A stretch of DNA of 64,000 bases from Flavobacteriales bacterium (GTDB lineage Bacteria > Bacteroidota > Bacteroidia > Flavobacteriales_F > PHOS-HE28): NCBI GenBank assembly GCA_016788635.1, contig JAEUSU010000007.1:1-64000 (forward strand). The letters are read 5' to 3'. Below, piece after piece: positions 50,874-60,969 of this stretch. Made by a program: the position numbers and the translations under genes. Under the pieces are notes generated by a model. It ran no database searches, was not told the DNA's origin, and saw only the letters and a list, made by a program, of their open reading frames with translations. The first letter of the stretch is position 1. Every line of letters starts with the position of its first letter.

Positions 50874-52739
50874 TCAGTCCAGTTTGAATTCCTCCTTCCA
50901 ATCATCGGTGCGGGTCCAGGCGGGCTGGTCGCCTTTCACAAAGAGCAGGTCGCCCACCACCAGCGCGTCCATCTCGGTGCGCATGAAGCAGCGGTAGGCA
51001 TCCTCCGCCGTGCACACGATCGGCTCGCCGCGCACGTTGAAGCTGGTGTTCACCAGCACGCCACAACCGGTGAGTTGTTTGAACGCGGTGATGAGCGCGT
51101 GGAAGCGCGGGTTGGTGTCCGCATGCACGGTCTGCACGCGCGCGCTGAAGTCCACGTGCGTGATGGCCGGCAAGGCACTCCGCTCGTGGTAGAGCTTCTC
51201 GCGTATGCCGAAGCCGTCATAGCCCGATGGCAGCGGCAGGTGTAGCGCTTCCTGCACGGGCCGCACCAGCAGCATGTAGGGCGAGGTGGCGCCGTGCATG
51301 GCGAAGTACTGCTGTGCATCTTCGGCCAGTACCGCCGGCGCGAAGGGGCGGAAGCTCTCGCGGTACTTGATCTTCAGGTTGAGCTTCTTCTGCATCTCGC
51401 CGTTGCGCGGATCGCCCAGGATGCTGCGCCCACCGAGCGCGCGCGGCCCGAACTCCATGCGGCCCTGCACCCAGCCCACCACTTGTCCGTCGGCGAGCAG
51501 TGCGGCCACCTCGCGGCTCAGTTCGTTGCTGTCGTGGAAGCGTTTGAACGGTGCCTTGTAGCCGCGTGCGGTGCGCTCCGCCGCCTCGTTGGTGATGGCC
51601 GGTCCGAGGTAGGCGCCCTGCATGGCATCCGGTGTTTCCGCCAGGCGCGACCGGCCCGCATGGATGTGGTGAACTGCGTATGCCGCACCCAGCGCGCCAC
51701 CGGCATCGCCCGCAGCGGGTTGTATGAAGAGGCCTTCGAAGAGCCCTTCCTCCAACAGCTTGCCGTTGGCCACGCAGTTCAGCGCCACGCCACCGGCCAG
51801 GCAGATGTTCGCGCTGCCGGTGAGGCGCTTCGCTTCGCGCGCCATGCGCAACACCACCTCCTCGGTGACCTGCTGGATGGCCAATGCGAGGTCGCAGTGG
51901 TGCTGTTGCAATTCGTCCGTGTCCGGCTGGCGCGTGGGGAAACCGAAGAGCCGCTGGAAGGCCTGGTCGTCCACCATGCGCAGGCCGGTGGCATAGTCGA
52001 AGTAGCGTTGATCGAGCCAGAGACTACCGTCGTCGGCGAGGTGCACCAGCTCTTTGCGGATGGTCTCCTCGTACCGCGCCACTTCCGCCGAACCCTTGCG
52101 GCCGTAAGGCGCCAGGCCCATCAATTTGTACTCACCGCTGTTCACGCGGAAGCCGCAGAAGTAGGTGAAGGCGCTGTAGAGCAGTCCCAGCGAGTGAGGG
52201 AAATGCAGTTCGCGGTGGATGGTGATCTTCTCCCCGTGCCCGTGGCAGATGCTGGCCGTGGCCCATTCGCCCACCCCGTCGATGGTGAGGATGGCCGCAT
52301 CGGTGAAGGGCGAGGCGTAGTAGGCGCTGGCGGCGTGGCTCAGGTGGTGCTCGGGGAAGTACAGCTTCTTCATCACACCATCGGGATCACCGAGGGCCTT
52401 CAGCTCGTCGCGGATCAGCTTCTTCAGGAAGAGCTTCTCCTTCATCCACACGGGCATGCTGAGCAGGAAGCTGCGGATGCCCCTGGGCGCGAAGCCGTAG
52501 TAGGTCTCCAGCAGCCGCTCGAACTTCAGCAGGGGCTTGTCATAAAAGGCGATGGCATCGATGTCCGCGAGCTTCACACCGGCCTCCTCCAGGCAGTAGC
52601 GCACGGCCTGTGTGGGAAAGCCGGGATCGTGCTTCTTCCGCGTGAAACGCTCCTCCTGCGCGGCAGCGATGATGCGGCCGTCCTGCAGCAGGGCGGCGGC
52701 GCTGTCGTGGTAGAAGGCGGAAATGCCCAGGATGCGCAT
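50874..52739 (-). CDS. NodU/HypF-like carbamoyltransferase
   Basis: 621 residues from MRILGISAFYHDSAAALL. The N-terminal ASKHA fold has ISAFYHDSAAALL, EERFTRKKHDPGFP, HHLSHAASAYYASPF, TIDGVGEWATAS and the CLAGGVALNCVANGKLLEEGLFEGLFIQPAAGDAGGALGAAYAV block. The C-terminal domain has MEFGPRALGGRSILGDPRN, KYRESFRPFAPAVL, TNPRFHALI and NTSFNVRGEPIVCTAEDAYRCF. This class transfers a carbamoyl group to sugars or antibiotics. The start at 52739 is supported by a TATCTTCG box. With DUF5989 and SxtJ downstream it forms a conserved triad, possibly modifying a surface glycan. Confidence 0.93.
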   Translation of the reverse strand: MRILGISAFYHDSAAALLQDGRIIAAAQEERFTRKKHDPGFPTQAVRYCLEEAGVKLADIDAIAFYDKPLLKFERLLETYYGFAPRGIRSFLLSMPVWMKEKLFLKKLIRDELKALGDPDGVMKKLYFPEHHLSHAASAYYASPFTDAAILTIDGVGEWATASICHGHGEKITIHRELHFPHSLGLLYSAFTYFCGFRVNSGEYKLMGLAPYGRKGSAEVARYEETIRKELVHLADDGSLWLDQRYFDYATGLRMVDDQAFQRLFGFPTRQPDTDELQQHHCDLALAIQQVTEEVVLRMAREAKRLTGSANICLAGGVALNCVANGKLLEEGLFEGLFIQPAAGDAGGALGAAYAVHHIHAGRSRLAETPDAMQGAYLGPAITNEAAERTARGYKAPFKRFHDSNELSREVAALLADGQVVGWVQGRMEFGPRALGGRSILGDPRNGEMQKKLNLKIKYRESFRPFAPAVLAEDAQQYFAMHGATSPYMLLVRPVQEALHLPLPSGYDGFGIREKLYHERSALPAITHVDFSARVQTVHADTNPRFHALITAFKQLTGCGVLVNTSFNVRGEPIVCTAEDAYRCFMRTEMDALVVGDLLFVKGDQPAWTRTDDWKEEFKLD

Positions 52740-52747
52740 GGGGGCGG

Positions 52748-52755
52748 CGAAGATA
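52748..52755 (-). promoter_or_regulatory. -7-like box TATCTTCG for the carbamoyltransferase gene
   Basis: Minus-strand TATCTTCG ends 8 nt before the ATG at 52739. Confidence 0.45.
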
Positions 52756-52833
52756 CCCGGAAGCTCCTCTGGCACGGTCATTGGCGGGCCGCCGCCTAAC
52801 TTGCCGCGCTCATTCACGCTGCGACCCTACCGC

Positions 52834-54432
52834 ATGAAGCCACGCATACCCCTTCTCGCCACAGGCCTGTTCCTTCTTGTTAGCACCACCGCCCAGGTGA
52901 AGGTGAAGTCCGTTTTCAGCCCGGTGATCTTCTCCGAGAAGAGCATGGGCGCCATCGGCCTGCTGCCCGGCCATGCGGGATCGCTGGTGGTGGTGGGGGC
53001 CACCACGGAGCCCCGCCTGAACAAGAATGAATGGGCCAAGGGCCGGCTCGAAGTGTTCGACCGGGCCAAGCTGGGTCCGCTGCGCATGTTCGAGCCCACC
53101 ATGAAGCCTTATGCCACGCAGGTGCCCGAGCAGGTGCTTCGCCTTGGTGGGCGCAATGTGCTGGTGGCCTCCAACACCTCGCAGAAGGAGCAGGCTGTTA
53201 CACTGATGTGGGCCAACCTGGAACCCACGCTCACCAAGCCCAATTATCCGCTGGATGAGCTCGTGCGCTTCGAGTGGAAGAACATGAACGTCCGCGGGAA
53301 TGACTCCCTGAGCTACGGCCCCTGGACAGGTCAACGGCTGGGTTTGCAGGCGGTGTATGCCCATGACAGCGCCCGTGTGCTGCTGCACACCCCCGAATTG
53401 CGGATCGATGAGAACCGGAGCTTCCGGGTCTTCCTGTGCCTGGACCGCGACATGAAACTGCTCTGGCATGAGATCGTGCGCAGTGAAGGCAGCGCCCGGG
53501 CGAAGATGCTGGACGTGGCGCTGGACGCCAACGGCCGCGCGGTGCTCATCAGCACCCGCGACAAGGGCGGCAAGCCCGTGCCCCGCAAGGATGGCAAAGG
53601 CTCCGACGCCACCGTGGAGACCACGCTCATGATGATCGATACAAGCGGTGTCTCGTCCATCCCCTGGGAGTTGTTCAACGACTTCTATCCGCTCAGCGCA
53701 CGCCTGCTTGCCCTGCCCGACGGCCGCATGGTTTATGGCGCCATAAGGGGAGGCATCGATGCGAAAGGGGGCCAGGTGGTCACCGGCGCAACGTTGGCCT
53801 TCCTGCCCGCCGGAGCCACCAAGCTGGAAGAGGTCCAGCACATCGCGCTTCCCAAGGAGGACAAGCCGAGGAACTACGCGCATATGGACCTCTCCATGGT
53901 GCGCATGCCCGATGGGTTCGCCCTGGTGGGCGAGGCCATGACCGTAAAGACCAGCGTCAGCAACCTGATCACCAGTGCCCAGAAGCAGCAACGCGTGATC
54001 AATACCTACTACCGCGAGGATGTGCTGGTGATGCGCACCGATGCCTCCGGCAAATTGCAGTGGCAGACCCTGATCCCGCGCAGTGTGGTCACGCCCACCC
54101 TGGACCGTGGTGCGTTGGTGGTGGCACCCTACAAGGACAAGCTGATGCTTTTTGTGCCGGATGATGAGGCCAACATCGAGTTGCGCAAGAAGAGCACGGA
54201 GCCCCCCGCACAAGTGGAACTGAAGAAGTGCGTGACCCAGCTGGTGACCTTCGATGGCGAGGGCAAGCCGCGCTTCCGCGCCGTGCTGATGGGTGCTGAG
54301 GGCCCTGCGATGTTCGCACCGGTGAACTGGTGGTGGAGCAACAGCGACCTGGCCTTTGCCCTGGTGGCGCCGAGCCCCACCAGCGACCGCTTCATGCCGG
54401 TGCGGCTGGAGTTCGCGCCGGATTCGAAATAG
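52834..54432 (+). CDS. Exported protein of unknown function, 532 aa
   Basis: Signal peptide MKPRIPLLATGLFLLVSTTAQ, then a long beta-rich body with repeating phrases such as GNVLVAS/ NVLVASNT, LLALPDGRMVYGAIRGG, MVRMPDGFALVGEAM and ALVVAPYKDKLMLFV. These are spaced like blades of a propeller reporting stored values. No sorting tail, so it may stay periplasmic or be an outer-membrane-associated soluble protein. I do not recognise the family. Start 52834 is the first ATG with a signal peptide; a TAACTTGC box is 29 nt upstream. Confidence 0.75.
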   Translation: MKPRIPLLATGLFLLVSTTAQVKVKSVFSPVIFSEKSMGAIGLLPGHAGSLVVVGATTEPRLNKNEWAKGRLEVFDRAKLGPLRMFEPTMKPYATQVPEQVLRLGGRNVLVASNTSQKEQAVTLMWANLEPTLTKPNYPLDELVRFEWKNMNVRGNDSLSYGPWTGQRLGLQAVYAHDSARVLLHTPELRIDENRSFRVFLCLDRDMKLLWHEIVRSEGSARAKMLDVALDANGRAVLISTRDKGGKPVPRKDGKGSDATVETTLMMIDTSGVSSIPWELFNDFYPLSARLLALPDGRMVYGAIRGGIDAKGGQVVTGATLAFLPAGATKLEEVQHIALPKEDKPRNYAHMDLSMVRMPDGFALVGEAMTVKTSVSNLITSAQKQQRVINTYYREDVLVMRTDASGKLQWQTLIPRSVVTPTLDRGALVVAPYKDKLMLFVPDDEANIELRKKSTEPPAQVELKKCVTQLVTFDGEGKPRFRAVLMGAEGPAMFAPVNWWWSNSDLAFALVAPSPTSDRFMPVRLEFAPDSK

Positions 54433-54439
54433 CCCCGGC

Positions 54440-55096
54440 TCACTTCACCGCTTCCACGTACAGGCTTTCGATCGCGCGTGAGGGCCGGTCGATCACCAGG
54501 TCCGGATCGCTGCCCTGGCCGAACGCACAGCGCCGCACTTCGCGGAAGCCTGCTTCGCGCAGCCACAGGTCCAGCAGCTCGAAGTCGTAGCTGTATTGGT
54601 GCGTGTGCTCGCGCGCATAGCGGTTGATGCTGATCATGCCCATGGCCTCGTCCGCCCCGTGCGGGAACACGATCGACTTGTCCGTTTTGCGCTTCTGGTA
54701 GAGGTCCAGGTATAGCTCCCCATCCGGCAGCACCAGGCGGAAGATGCCGCCGGGCTTCAACACGCGGTATATCTCGCGGAACTGGCGCCGCGCATGCGTG
54801 GAAGGGATGCAGTCCAGGCAATGCTCGCTGTACACGCCGCGGAAGTGCGCGTCCGGAAAGGGCAGGGGGCCGCGCGTGAGGTCCCAGCACACATCCACGC
54901 CCGGCAGGCGGATGTAGTCCAGGTTCACAAAGACGGGGTTGCCGTTCGCACCGCAGCCCACGTTCAAGTACTGCCGTTCGTGCAGGCGTGCCCAGGGGAT
55001 GAGGAAGCGCTTGCCGCGCACCAGCCAGGAGATGGCCTTCTGCACCTTGTAGTAAGTGAGCGGCGAACGCGTCAGGGATATCGAACCCAGGCCCAT
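54440..55096 (-). CDS. SAM-dependent methyltransferase (class I)
   Basis: 218 residues from MGLGSISLTRSPLTYYKVQK. Motif I LNVGCGANGNPVFVNLDY (about 44-61), then DLTRGPLPFPDAHFRGVYSEHCLDCIP, REIYRVLKPGGIFRLVLPDGELYLDLY. This is the Methyltransf_11-like fold of small-molecule or glycan methyltransferases. The long N-terminal helix before the fold resembles those of surface-polysaccharide enzymes. The substrate is not known. TACCTTCG box 5 nt upstream. Confidence 0.82.
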   Translation of the reverse strand: MGLGSISLTRSPLTYYKVQKAISWLVRGKRFLIPWARLHERQYLNVGCGANGNPVFVNLDYIRLPGVDVCWDLTRGPLPFPDAHFRGVYSEHCLDCIPSTHARRQFREIYRVLKPGGIFRLVLPDGELYLDLYQKRKTDKSIVFPHGADEAMGMISINRYAREHTHQYSYDFELLDLWLREAGFREVRRCAFGQGSDPDLVIDRPSRAIESLYVEAVK

Positions 55097-55101
55097 GGGG
55101 C

Positions 55102-55109
55102 CGAAGGTA
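55102..55109 (-). promoter_or_regulatory. -7-like box TACCTTCG for the methyltransferase gene
   Basis: Minus-strand TACCTTCG ends 5 nt before the ATG at 55096. Confidence 0.45.
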
Positions 55110-55119
55110 TCGGTACGGC

Positions 55120-56412
55120 TTAACTGTTCGCGCCCGTGATCACCTCCACCGCCCGCTGCGTCGCTCTCGTCCTTTCCTGCACGAATCGCCGTGCCACCTC
55201 GCCGCACCAGGCCAGGTATTCGCGGTCGCCGAACAGGCGGTTGAGGGTGGTGCGCAGTTCGTCCGCATCGCGCACGCAGAAGCCCGCGCCCGCATCGATG
55301 AGCGCTTGGGCCTCGGGGAACTTGGTGTGTTTGGGGCCGAAGATGACCGGCCGGCCCCATGCCGCGGCTTCCAGGATGCTGTGGATGCCGTCGCTGAAGC
55401 CACCGCCCACGTAGGCCACGTCGGCATGCTGATAAAGGCGGGCCAGTATGCCCATGCGGTCCACCAGCAGGGTGCGCGCAAAGAGCGGGTCCTCATCGGG
55501 CGGCGCGTGACCGGTGGCTGCGAGGCGGCCGGCCTCCAACTCCGCTTCCAACCGGCTCCAGCGTTCCACGGGCTTGGGGAAGCGGTCCGCGGCGCGTTGC
55601 AGGGCGGCTTCCGAAGGTTCATGCGGCACCACCACCACACGCGGCGGACGGCGCATGCGGCCCAGCACCTGCACCAGCAGGTCCTCATCCGCTGGCCAGC
55701 TGCTGCCCGCGATCAGCACGGGGGCATCCATGGCGCGGTGGTAGGCCTGCCCCAGCGGCAGCGCGCGCCCCTCGCGCATAATGGCCGCCACACGGTCGAA
55801 GCGGGTGTCGCCGGAAACGGTGACGTTGGTGAAATCCAGGCCCGCGAGCAGCGCGCGGGTGGCCTCATCCTGCGCCAGGATGTGCGTGTAGCACTGCAGC
55901 ATGCGCCGCCAGGTGCTTCCGTACCAGCGAAAGAAGGGCTGGTCCGGCCGCAGTACGGCGCTCACGAGATAGGTGGGCACATGCTGCTGTTGCAGCGTGC
56001 GCAAATGATGGAACCAGAACTCGTACTTCACAAAGAGCGCGGCCGATGGGTTCACGAGCTTGACCAGACGTTGCGCGTTCGCGGCCGTGTCCTCAGGCAG
56101 GTACTCCACATGCGTGGCCAGCGGATGGTCCTTGCGTGCTTCGTATCCACTGGGGCTGAAGAAAGTGAGCAGGATGGGCCGTTGCGGCTGTGCGGCATGC
56201 AAGGCTTCCAGCACGGGGCGGCCCTGCTCGAACTCACCCACACTGGCGCAATGCATCCACAGGCAGCCCTGCAGACGAGGCGCCGCGGCTTCGAGCCGTG
56301 CCCACAAGCCGTCGCGCCCCGCGGCCCATTGCCGGGCCTTGCCATGGAAGGGTGCGGCTGCGCGGATGCCCAGGAAATAGGCGCCGGCGGCCAGGTCGTA
56401 CAGCAGCGGCAT
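55120..56412 (-). CDS. waaA: 3-deoxy-D-manno-octulosonic acid (Kdo) transferase
   Basis: Adds Kdo to lipid A at the inner membrane. 430 residues from MPLLYDLAAGAYFLGIRAAA; GT-B fold. Signatures: LWMHCASVGEFEQGRPVLEAL, LLTFFSPSGYEARK, YLPEDTAANAQRL, ALFVKYEFWFHHLRTLQ, GDTRFDRV, GSSWPADEDLL and the donor-site AYVGGGFSDGIHSILEAAAWGRPVIFGPKHTKFPEAQ. It overlaps the outer-membrane protein gene by TGATG. Complete length. Confidence 0.95.
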   Translation of the reverse strand: MPLLYDLAAGAYFLGIRAAAPFHGKARQWAAGRDGLWARLEAAAPRLQGCLWMHCASVGEFEQGRPVLEALHAAQPQRPILLTFFSPSGYEARKDHPLATHVEYLPEDTAANAQRLVKLVNPSAALFVKYEFWFHHLRTLQQQHVPTYLVSAVLRPDQPFFRWYGSTWRRMLQCYTHILAQDEATRALLAGLDFTNVTVSGDTRFDRVAAIMREGRALPLGQAYHRAMDAPVLIAGSSWPADEDLLVQVLGRMRRPPRVVVVPHEPSEAALQRAADRFPKPVERWSRLEAELEAGRLAATGHAPPDEDPLFARTLLVDRMGILARLYQHADVAYVGGGFSDGIHSILEAAAWGRPVIFGPKHTKFPEAQALIDAGAGFCVRDADELRTTLNRLFGDREYLAWCGEVARRFVQERTRATQRAVEVITGANS

Positions 56413-57167
56413 CAGTGCGTGAAGAAGCGTTCCGCCTTGCGCTTGTAGATGGGCACGGTCCACCCGAAGCGCAGGCCGTTGAGGGCGTCCATGCGGGTGT
56501 CGCTCGTGAACTGTTCGGTGTCGAAGTTGAACGCGCGCAAGGGCTTGGTAAAGGCCACCAGCATCTCGAAGCCCACCTGGAAATTGATGAGGCGGTTGTT
56601 GCCGAAGTGCTGGTAGCCGGCGAAGAACAGCGCGGCCGGGCCGGCGCACAGTCGGTCGTAGCCCTCAAGGTTCTCATCCTCCAACTGGGGCACCACGTTG
56701 TTCTGCGTCTCGATGCGGATCTTGTGGCGCAGGTAACCTCCACCCGCCTTCAGCAGCAGGCCGGAGTTGGGGTTGGGCCCCGCCACGTTGATGATCTTGG
56801 CCGCATAGGCGATCAGTTGATAGCCGCGTTGGTAGATCAGCACCTGTGCCACCTGGCCTTCCTGGTCCAGGATCTCGCCATACGTGTTGCGCACGTTGCG
56901 CAGCAGGCCGGGCTCGATCACGTTGTTGCCGAAGATGAAGCCGACCTCCATGCCGAACATGTAGTTGGAGGCGGTTTTCACCCCCACGCTGAGGCCCACA
57001 TTGTTGTTCCAGCCAAAGCGCTCGTACAATTCCATCGAGGGCAGTTGGAACGCATAGTTCAAGGTGACCGCCGTGAGCGGGATGGCGGTATCACGTATGC
57101 CTCCCTGGGCAATGGCCGGTGCCATGCCAAGGAACGCAAGGGTATGGAGGATCACCAGGCGCCGCAT
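56412..57167 (-). CDS. Outer-membrane beta-barrel-type protein, unknown function
   Basis: 251 residues with a signal peptide (MRRLVILHTLAFLGMAPAIAQG). The remainder is alternating strands (TAVTLNYAFQLPSMELYERFGWNNNVGLSVGVKT, GFIFGNNV, YLRHKIRIETQNNV, NFQVGFEMLVAF) ending in FGWTVPIYKRKAERFFTH, suggestive of a porin-like or OmpA-like barrel. It is ATG-overlapped with waaA. I cannot give a family beyond outer-membrane barrel. A TAACTTCG box lies 33 nt upstream. Confidence 0.75.
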   Translation of the reverse strand: MRRLVILHTLAFLGMAPAIAQGGIRDTAIPLTAVTLNYAFQLPSMELYERFGWNNNVGLSVGVKTASNYMFGMEVGFIFGNNVIEPGLLRNVRNTYGEILDQEGQVAQVLIYQRGYQLIAYAAKIINVAGPNPNSGLLLKAGGGYLRHKIRIETQNNVVPQLEDENLEGYDRLCAGPAALFFAGYQHFGNNRLINFQVGFEMLVAFTKPLRAFNFDTEQFTSDTRMDALNGLRFGWTVPIYKRKAERFFTH

Positions 57168-57200
57168 GCGGGACCTCCGCCGGGCGAACGGCGGGGCGTG

Positions 57201-57208
57201 CGAAGTTA
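57201..57208 (-). promoter_or_regulatory. -7-like box TAACTTCG for the outer-membrane protein-waaA operon
   Basis: Minus-strand TAACTTCG, 33 nt before the ATG at 57167. Confidence 0.4.
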
Positions 57209-57272
57209 AGCGCCTGACCCGGCGTGCCTGTGTCCCTGTGCCCCTGGCCTGAAGCCCGCATGCACGTCCGAC

Positions 57273-57280
57273 TATCTTCG
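57273..57280 (+). promoter_or_regulatory. -7-like box TATCTTCG for the nucleotide-sugar cluster
   Basis: TATCTTCG lies 43 nt before the ATG at 57324 (20 nt before the ATG at 57300). Confidence 0.4.
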
Positions 57281-57323
57281 CGCCGCGTTCGTGGCGGCCA
57301 TGCCCCGGATGACGATGCACCAC

Positions 57324-58451
57324 ATGAAGCCCATCCAGATGGTCGACCTCGTCGGCCAGTACCACAAGATCAAGAGCGAGGTCGATCAGGCCGTGCTGCG
57401 CGTCATGGAGAGCGCGGCCTTCATCAACGGCCCCGAGGTGAAGGAGTTCGAGAAGGAGCTTGGCGCCTACCTGGGCGCGAAGCACGCCATCGGTTGCGCC
57501 AACGGCACGGACGCGTTGCAGATCGCCATGATGGCGCTGGACCTGAAGCCTGGTGACGAAGTGATCACGCCCTCGTTCACCTTCGTGGCCACGGTGGAGG
57601 TGGTGGCGCTCTTGGGCCTGAAGCCCGTGTTCGCCGAGGTGCTGCCCGGTACCTTCAACATCGATCCCGCCGACGTGCGGCGCAAGATCACCCCGCGCAC
57701 CAAGGCCATCGTGCCGGTGCACCTTTTCGGGCAATCGGCCGACATGGCGGAGATCATGGCCATCGCCAGGGAGCACGACCTCTTCGTGATAGAGGACAAC
57801 TGCCAGGCCGTGGGCAGCGACTACACCTTTCCGGACGGCACCGTGCGCAAGGCCGGCACCATCGGCCACATCGGCACCACCAGCTTCTTCCCCAGCAAGA
57901 ACCTGGGCTGCTACGGCGACGGTGGGGCGATCTTCACGAATGACGACGCGGTGGCCAAACGCCTGCGGCAGGTGTGCAACCACGGCAGTGAGGTACGCTA
58001 CTACCACGACGTGGTGGGGGTGAACAGCCGCCTCGATTCCATGCAGGCTGCCGTGCTGCGGATCAAGCTGCGCCGGTTGGACGCGTACGCCGCCGCACGC
58101 AACACCGCCGCAACGGTCTATGACAAGGCCTTTGAGGGCATCGCCAACCTGCAGGTGCCCGCGCGCAGCCCGCGCAGCACCCATGTCTTCCACCAGTACA
58201 CGCTGAAGGTGGGTGGCGGCCAGCGGGATGCCCTGCGCGCTCACCTCGAAAAGGCCGGAGTGCCCGCCATGGTCTACTACCCCGTGCCGCTGCATCTGCA
58301 GAAGGCTTACGAGGGCTATGGCATTCGGCGCGGCGACCTGCCCGTGACCGAGCAGCTCATGGACGAGGTCCTCAGCCTGCCCATGAGCACCGAACTGGAC
58401 CCTGAACAACTCACGCACATCACCGCCGCAGTGAGGTCTTTCTTCGCATGA
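57324..58451 (+). CDS. wbpE: DegT/DnrJ family aminotransferase (WbpE-like)
   Basis: PLP enzyme that transaminates a 3-keto sugar nucleotide, here most likely UDP-3-keto-GlcNAcA to the 3-amino sugar. 375 residues from MKPIQMVDLVGQYHKIKSEVD. Motifs: ANGTDALQIAMMAL, SFTFVATVEVVALLGLKPVFAEV, HLFGQSADM, IEDNCQAVGSDY, the PLP lysine in SFFPSKNLGCYGDGG, and RLDSMQAAVLRIKL. Upstream in-frame ATGs (57300, 57309) are alternatives. The companion genes wbpA, wbpB and wbpD homologues lie downstream, separated by ugd and uxs. Confidence 0.85.
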   Translation: MKPIQMVDLVGQYHKIKSEVDQAVLRVMESAAFINGPEVKEFEKELGAYLGAKHAIGCANGTDALQIAMMALDLKPGDEVITPSFTFVATVEVVALLGLKPVFAEVLPGTFNIDPADVRRKITPRTKAIVPVHLFGQSADMAEIMAIAREHDLFVIEDNCQAVGSDYTFPDGTVRKAGTIGHIGTTSFFPSKNLGCYGDGGAIFTNDDAVAKRLRQVCNHGSEVRYYHDVVGVNSRLDSMQAAVLRIKLRRLDAYAAARNTAATVYDKAFEGIANLQVPARSPRSTHVFHQYTLKVGGGQRDALRAHLEKAGVPAMVYYPVPLHLQKAYEGYGIRRGDLPVTEQLMDEVLSLPMSTELDPEQLTHITAAVRSFFA

Positions 58452-58530
58452 ACAGCTTTGAGGGAGCATGTGGCACTCCGTACGGAACTCCGGTCCTTTG
58501 GTGAACCCACGAGGACCGGGGGCCAGCGCA

Positions 58531-58570
58531 CAACCCTCAACCCGCCCAACCTTCAACATTCAACCCTGAA
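58531..58570 (+). repeat. AACCCTCAACC repeat before ugd
   Basis: CAACCCTCAACCCGCCCAAC and CAACATTCAACCCTGAA, abutting the ugd start codon at 58571. Other copies are at 33940, 41437, 46144 and 50785. Confidence 0.7.
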
Positions 58571-59880
58571 ATGAACATCGCAGTAGTAGGCACTGGATAC
58601 GTGGGCCTCGTCACAGGCACCTGCTTTGCCGAGACCGGCAACCACGTGATCTGTGTGGACATCGACAAGGAGAAGGTACAGAAGATGAAGGACGGCAAAG
58701 TGCCGATCTACGAACCGCACCTCGACGTGCTTTTCGAGCGCAACATCCGGCAGGGCCGCCTGCATTTCACCACCGACCTGAAATCCGCCATCGACAAGGC
58801 GGAGATCATCTTCCTGGCGCTGCCCACCCCGCCGGGGGAGGACGGCAGTGCGGACCTGAAGTACGTGATCGGCGTGGCCGATGAGCTGGGCAAGATCATC
58901 ACCGACTACAAGGTGATCGTGGACAAGAGCACCGTGCCCGTGGGCACCGCCGAGAAGGTGCGTGAGGCCGTGGCGCGCCATGCGAAGGTGGACTTCGACG
59001 TGGTGAGCAACCCCGAGTTCCTGCGCGAAGGCTACGCCGTGGATGATTTCATGAAGCCGGACCGCGTGGTGGTGGGCACCAGCAGCGCCCGCGCCCGCAA
59101 GCTCATGGAGGACCTCTACAAGCCGTACGTGCGCCAGGGCAACCCCATCCTCTTCATGGACGAGCGCAGCGCCGAGCTCACCAAGTACGCCGCCAACGCC
59201 TTCCTGGCCACCAAGATCACCTTCATGAACGAGATCGCGAACTTCTGCGAGCGCGTGGGGGCTGATGTGGACAAGGTGCGCATCGGTGTGGGCAGCGACA
59301 GCCGCATCGGCAAGCGCTTCCTCTTCCCCGGCATTGGGTACGGAGGCAGCTGCTTCCCCAAGGATGTGCAGGCCCTGGCCAAGAGCGGCAAGGACGCGGG
59401 CTATGAGTTCGACATCATTCGCAGCGTGATGGAGGTGAACGAGCGCCAGAAGACCGTGCTGGTGGAGAAAGTGCGCAAGCACTTCAAAGGCAATTTGAAG
59501 GGTAAGCGCTTCGCCCTGTGGGGCCTGGCCTTCAAACCGGATACGGACGACATCCGCGAGGCACCGGCGCTGTATATGATCGACGAACTGGTGAAGGCCG
59601 GAGCGCATGTGGCCGCCTTCGATCCTGAGGGCATGGAGAACGTGCGCAGGCTGAAGGGCGACAACATCAGCTATGCGAAGGATGAGTACGATGCCGTGAA
59701 GGATGCCGACGCCCTGATCATCGCCACCGAGTGGGCGGAATTCCGCACGCCCGATTTCAAACGCCTGGCCGAAGCCCTGCCCAGCCGACTGATCTTCGAC
59801 GGGCGCAACGTGTACGACCTCGACCTCATGCAGGAGCAGGGCTTCCACTACATCAGCATCGGCCGCCCCACCGTGAACCC

Positions 59881-59884
<4 letters not shown>
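58571..59884 (+). CDS. ugd: UDP-glucose 6-dehydrogenase
   Basis: Oxidises UDP-glucose to UDP-glucuronate with two NAD+. 437 residues. NAD site [19 protein letters not shown] (5-23), [60 protein letters not shown], catalytic cysteine in [15 protein letters not shown] and [19 protein letters not shown]. It overlaps uxs by ATGA, so UDP-glucuronate is handed directly to the decarboxylase. Confidence 0.97.
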
Positions 59885-60876
<992 letters not shown>

Positions 60877-60895
60877 CCTGGATGTCAGCATGTTC

Positions 60896-60926
60896 CGAAG
60901 CCCGGCGCAACGATCGCCGGGCTTCG
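60896..60926 (+). terminator. Perfect 12-bp hairpin after uxs
   Basis: CGAAGCCCGGCG and CGCCGGGCTTCG form a perfect stem with a 7-base loop, 20 bp after the uxs stop. There is only a short T-rich tail (TCATT). The downstream wbpD has its own promoter box, consistent with transcription ending here. Confidence 0.7.
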
Positions 60927-60945
60927 TCATTCACGGGGGCTTCGG

Positions 60946-60953
60946 TACCTTCG
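60946..60953 (+). promoter_or_regulatory. -7-like box TACCTTCG for wbpD-wbpB-wbpA
   Basis: TACCTTCG, 16 nt before the ATG at 60970. Confidence 0.45.
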
Positions 60954-60969
60954 CGCCCCGCTTTTCCGC

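Noticed and set aside
56412..58559. Long minus-strand frame that would fuse an unknown 460-residue segment to the outer-membrane protein
   Set aside because: The upstream part is the antisense of the WbpE-like gene. A signal peptide and promoter box at 57167-57208 mark the true start.
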